A stretch of DNA of 64,000 bases, taken from positions 496,001 through 560,000 of the forward strand of contig JAIVFH010000006.1 in NCBI GenBank assembly GCA_025765595.1, read 5' to 3'. Below, in pieces: positions 62,431 through 64,000 of the stretch. The position numbers and the translations under genes are program-made. The DNA is from Obelidium mucronatum. Lineage: Eukaryota > Chytridiomycota > Chytridiomycetes > Chytridiales > Chytriomycetaceae. How positions within the stretch are numbered: position 1 is the stretch's first letter; each line of letters begins with the position of its first letter. The notes under the pieces were generated by a model. It was given only the letters and a program-made list of their open reading frames with translations, made no database searches and had not been told where the DNA came from.

Positions 62431-63784
62431 CTAGATGCCTCTGCATTTTGATTCGTTCTCTTTGATTCCGCAAAGTAATTTTGAGACCTCAAATCCAGAT
62501 TCATCTTCTGTCTCATTGTCAGTTTCACCCTCTCCACTAGTGACTTCCACTGGTTGACATACTCCAGCTTTTGCCAAGTAGCTTTGAAGCATTTCTCTCT
62601 GCTCTATCAAAAAATCAGCACTGCATTTTGGCGTAGTTGTGGCTGACACAGGGGTGCTTCTTCTGCGTGTTTGGACGTGTTTTATATCCTGTTTTTCTTC
62701 GTCGCTTTCGGCATAGAAATCATCGTTATCATCTATTTCAGGAAGTATAATTACTTCTTTCGCTGCAAATCTGCGTGGAGCTGGGATACGACTGGGCTTT
62801 GTTGGAGTTGAGGTTGACGAGGTTGGAGAACTCCTCTTGCTAATGCTTCGAAGATATGTTCCGTTTTCAGAGATTGGAGGTGAATACAGGCAAGAAGTGT
62901 CTGTTGCTGGACTTGTGAAATCTTTCGCCCTTTTAGGTGGGGGGATGGAGATGTGGGGAGTTGCCTTCCGCTTTCTCAAAGAATCCAAAATGGGAGCGCG
63001 AGCATGATCTTCGATGGGTTTAGATGTTGGAAAATCTACTGTTGTAACAGTCGGGGGAGGTTCGTGACCGCCGTTGATAAACATTAATGCATAGGCAGCA
63101 GCAACAAAAGGATCTTCCGAAGACTGAGAGTTTGGTGATCCTCCTGCTTCCGCCATAATGGAATCATCTAGTGACGTGTTGTGGGTCAATCTTTTTCGTT
63201 GCTTTGATGGACTTCCCTTTGGGGAATGGATTTTCCTAAGCATAGGCATGGCTTCCAACAAAGAATCCGACGTTGAAATCGGCGAAATGTTATTGACCGT
63301 CTGGGAAACTTCATTGGAAGTTTTTGGAGAAGACGCCCCAATAGGTGTGCCACATGACTGCTTCAAGAGATCTAAAGCCGCGTCTAAGTCTCTCACTTTT
63401 CCATAGAGTCGATCTTTTCGAGCACCATCATGGCGTGCCCATCGAGCTCTGTCTACAGTTTGAGATTGACTGCCCAGCTTCTTTGTCGGAGTGACTTGTG
63501 CAGGAGAATTGGACATTTGACTAGTATTGGGCCGGGATAGGAAGTGAAATAAATTATGCTGATTTATAGGAAATGCTGGTATTCTTGTTGGTACAAATGC
63601 CTGAAGTCAAAACGACATCAGTAGAGTCAAGAGGATACTAGCATCCAAACCTTACCAGATCTCGAAGACTCTCGTTGACGGCATCTAAGATCTGATATTC
63701 TGAAGACAATATACCACTTCGGATAAACCGCCCTTCGTCTACATCTGTTGGTAGAAGATTTTCAACAAAAACTGGCATGGACAT
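62431..63784 (-). CDS. Unrecognised SP-rich disordered protein
   Basis: Two exons (63784-63656 and 63600-62431; 55-nt intron) give 432 residues. The N-terminus MSMPVFVENLLPTDVDEGRF and LSSEYQILDAVNESLRDL looks folded. A helix ARKDRLYGKVRDLDAALDLL follows, then long Ser/Pro/Thr-rich tracts with many SP/TP sites (SPKGSPSKQRKR, HISIPPPKRAKD, TPTKPSRIPAPRRF), suggesting Cdk phosphorylation and nuclear location. A short acidic part and KCSADFLIEQREMLQSYLAK are near the end. No family is recognised. 63785-64000 holds no gene that I can support. Confidence 0.7.
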
Positions 63785-64000
63785 GAAGCTCAATTATTTA
63801 GGTCACCTGACGCCGTGAAATGGTCTGACATATGTGTGGCTCGTTCCTAGTTGTTCGATCTTGTTTGTGGGGGGTGCACAAACAAACGGTACTGAGAATT
63901 GCAAATTATAGCTAAGAAAGTAGCAACGAATTTGATGGATAATATTTTAAAACTCTCTTACTGAATGAAGTGAAAATGCTCAAACTAGAGGAGATAGAAA

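Overview
This is eukaryotic nuclear DNA, most likely from a zoosporic (flagellated) early-diverging fungus of the chytrid type. Genes are compact and mostly carry short GT-AG introns of about 38-90 nt. Fungal signatures include a Gcn4/CPC1-type bZIP, ALG3, a CAP10-type GT90, a MATA-type HMG box, a SUV39-type SET protein and NOC3. Next to them lie MORN3-, TTC29- and CCDC34/181-like genes, which belong to flagellated cells and are not found in yeasts and moulds. The assignment is an inference from gene content.

Layout. 1-6.2 kb is gene-poor and repeat-rich: a broken copia RNase H end, a fold-back repeat family, two tRNA-like Pol III promoter modules, an inverted pair of LTR-like repeats with a decayed gag remnant, and one poorly resolved acidic-tailed gene. 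6.2-14.2 kb: cytochrome P450, SET-domain H3K9 methyltransferase, CCDC124/Lso2-type ribosome factor, a coiled-coil protein, a Gcn4-like bZIP with upstream ORFs and TGACTCA sites, and an alpha/beta hydrolase. 14.4-18.6 kb: NOC3, whose fifth intron (889 nt) carries four copies of a C/D-box snoRNA. 18.6-25.8 kb: a coiled-coil (probably ciliary) gene head-to-head with ribulose-phosphate epimerase, then a tandem array of three DOMON-cytochrome b561 genes. 25.9-33.8 kb: an unrecognised gene, a membrane-anchored PAM2/CCCH protein, complex I B12 (NDUFB3), MORN3 and ALG3. 33.9-38.3 kb: a tandem ABHD-type hydrolase pair that overlaps by 20 nt, plus a third copy reduced to a pseudogene. 38.4-41.3 kb: mitochondrial 3-oxoacyl-ACP reductase convergent with a GT90 glycosyltransferase.

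42.07-49.69 kb is a large inverted duplication. Its arms are about 2.6 kb, each with the same two unrecognised genes, around a spacer holding a NIPA-type Mg2+ transporter gene with an unusual cysteine-rich ectodomain. 49.9-64 kb holds an N-myristoylation-type protein, a MAPEG protein, a wax-synthase-like acyltransferase, an M17 leucyl aminopeptidase, an HMG-box factor, GALT, a five-BRCT protein, TTC29 and a disordered SP-rich protein.

Strongest novel candidates: the four-snoRNA intron with AG|GT unit junctions and a complement to a conserved 18S rRNA segment; the membrane-anchored PAM2/CCCH protein with a repeated LFGxDRHD motif; the palindrome with its orphan gene pair; and the uORF whose stop overlaps the bZIP start codon. 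Exon boundaries were derived by hand from reading frame and splice signals. Statements of homology rest on recognised family motifs, not on database searches.
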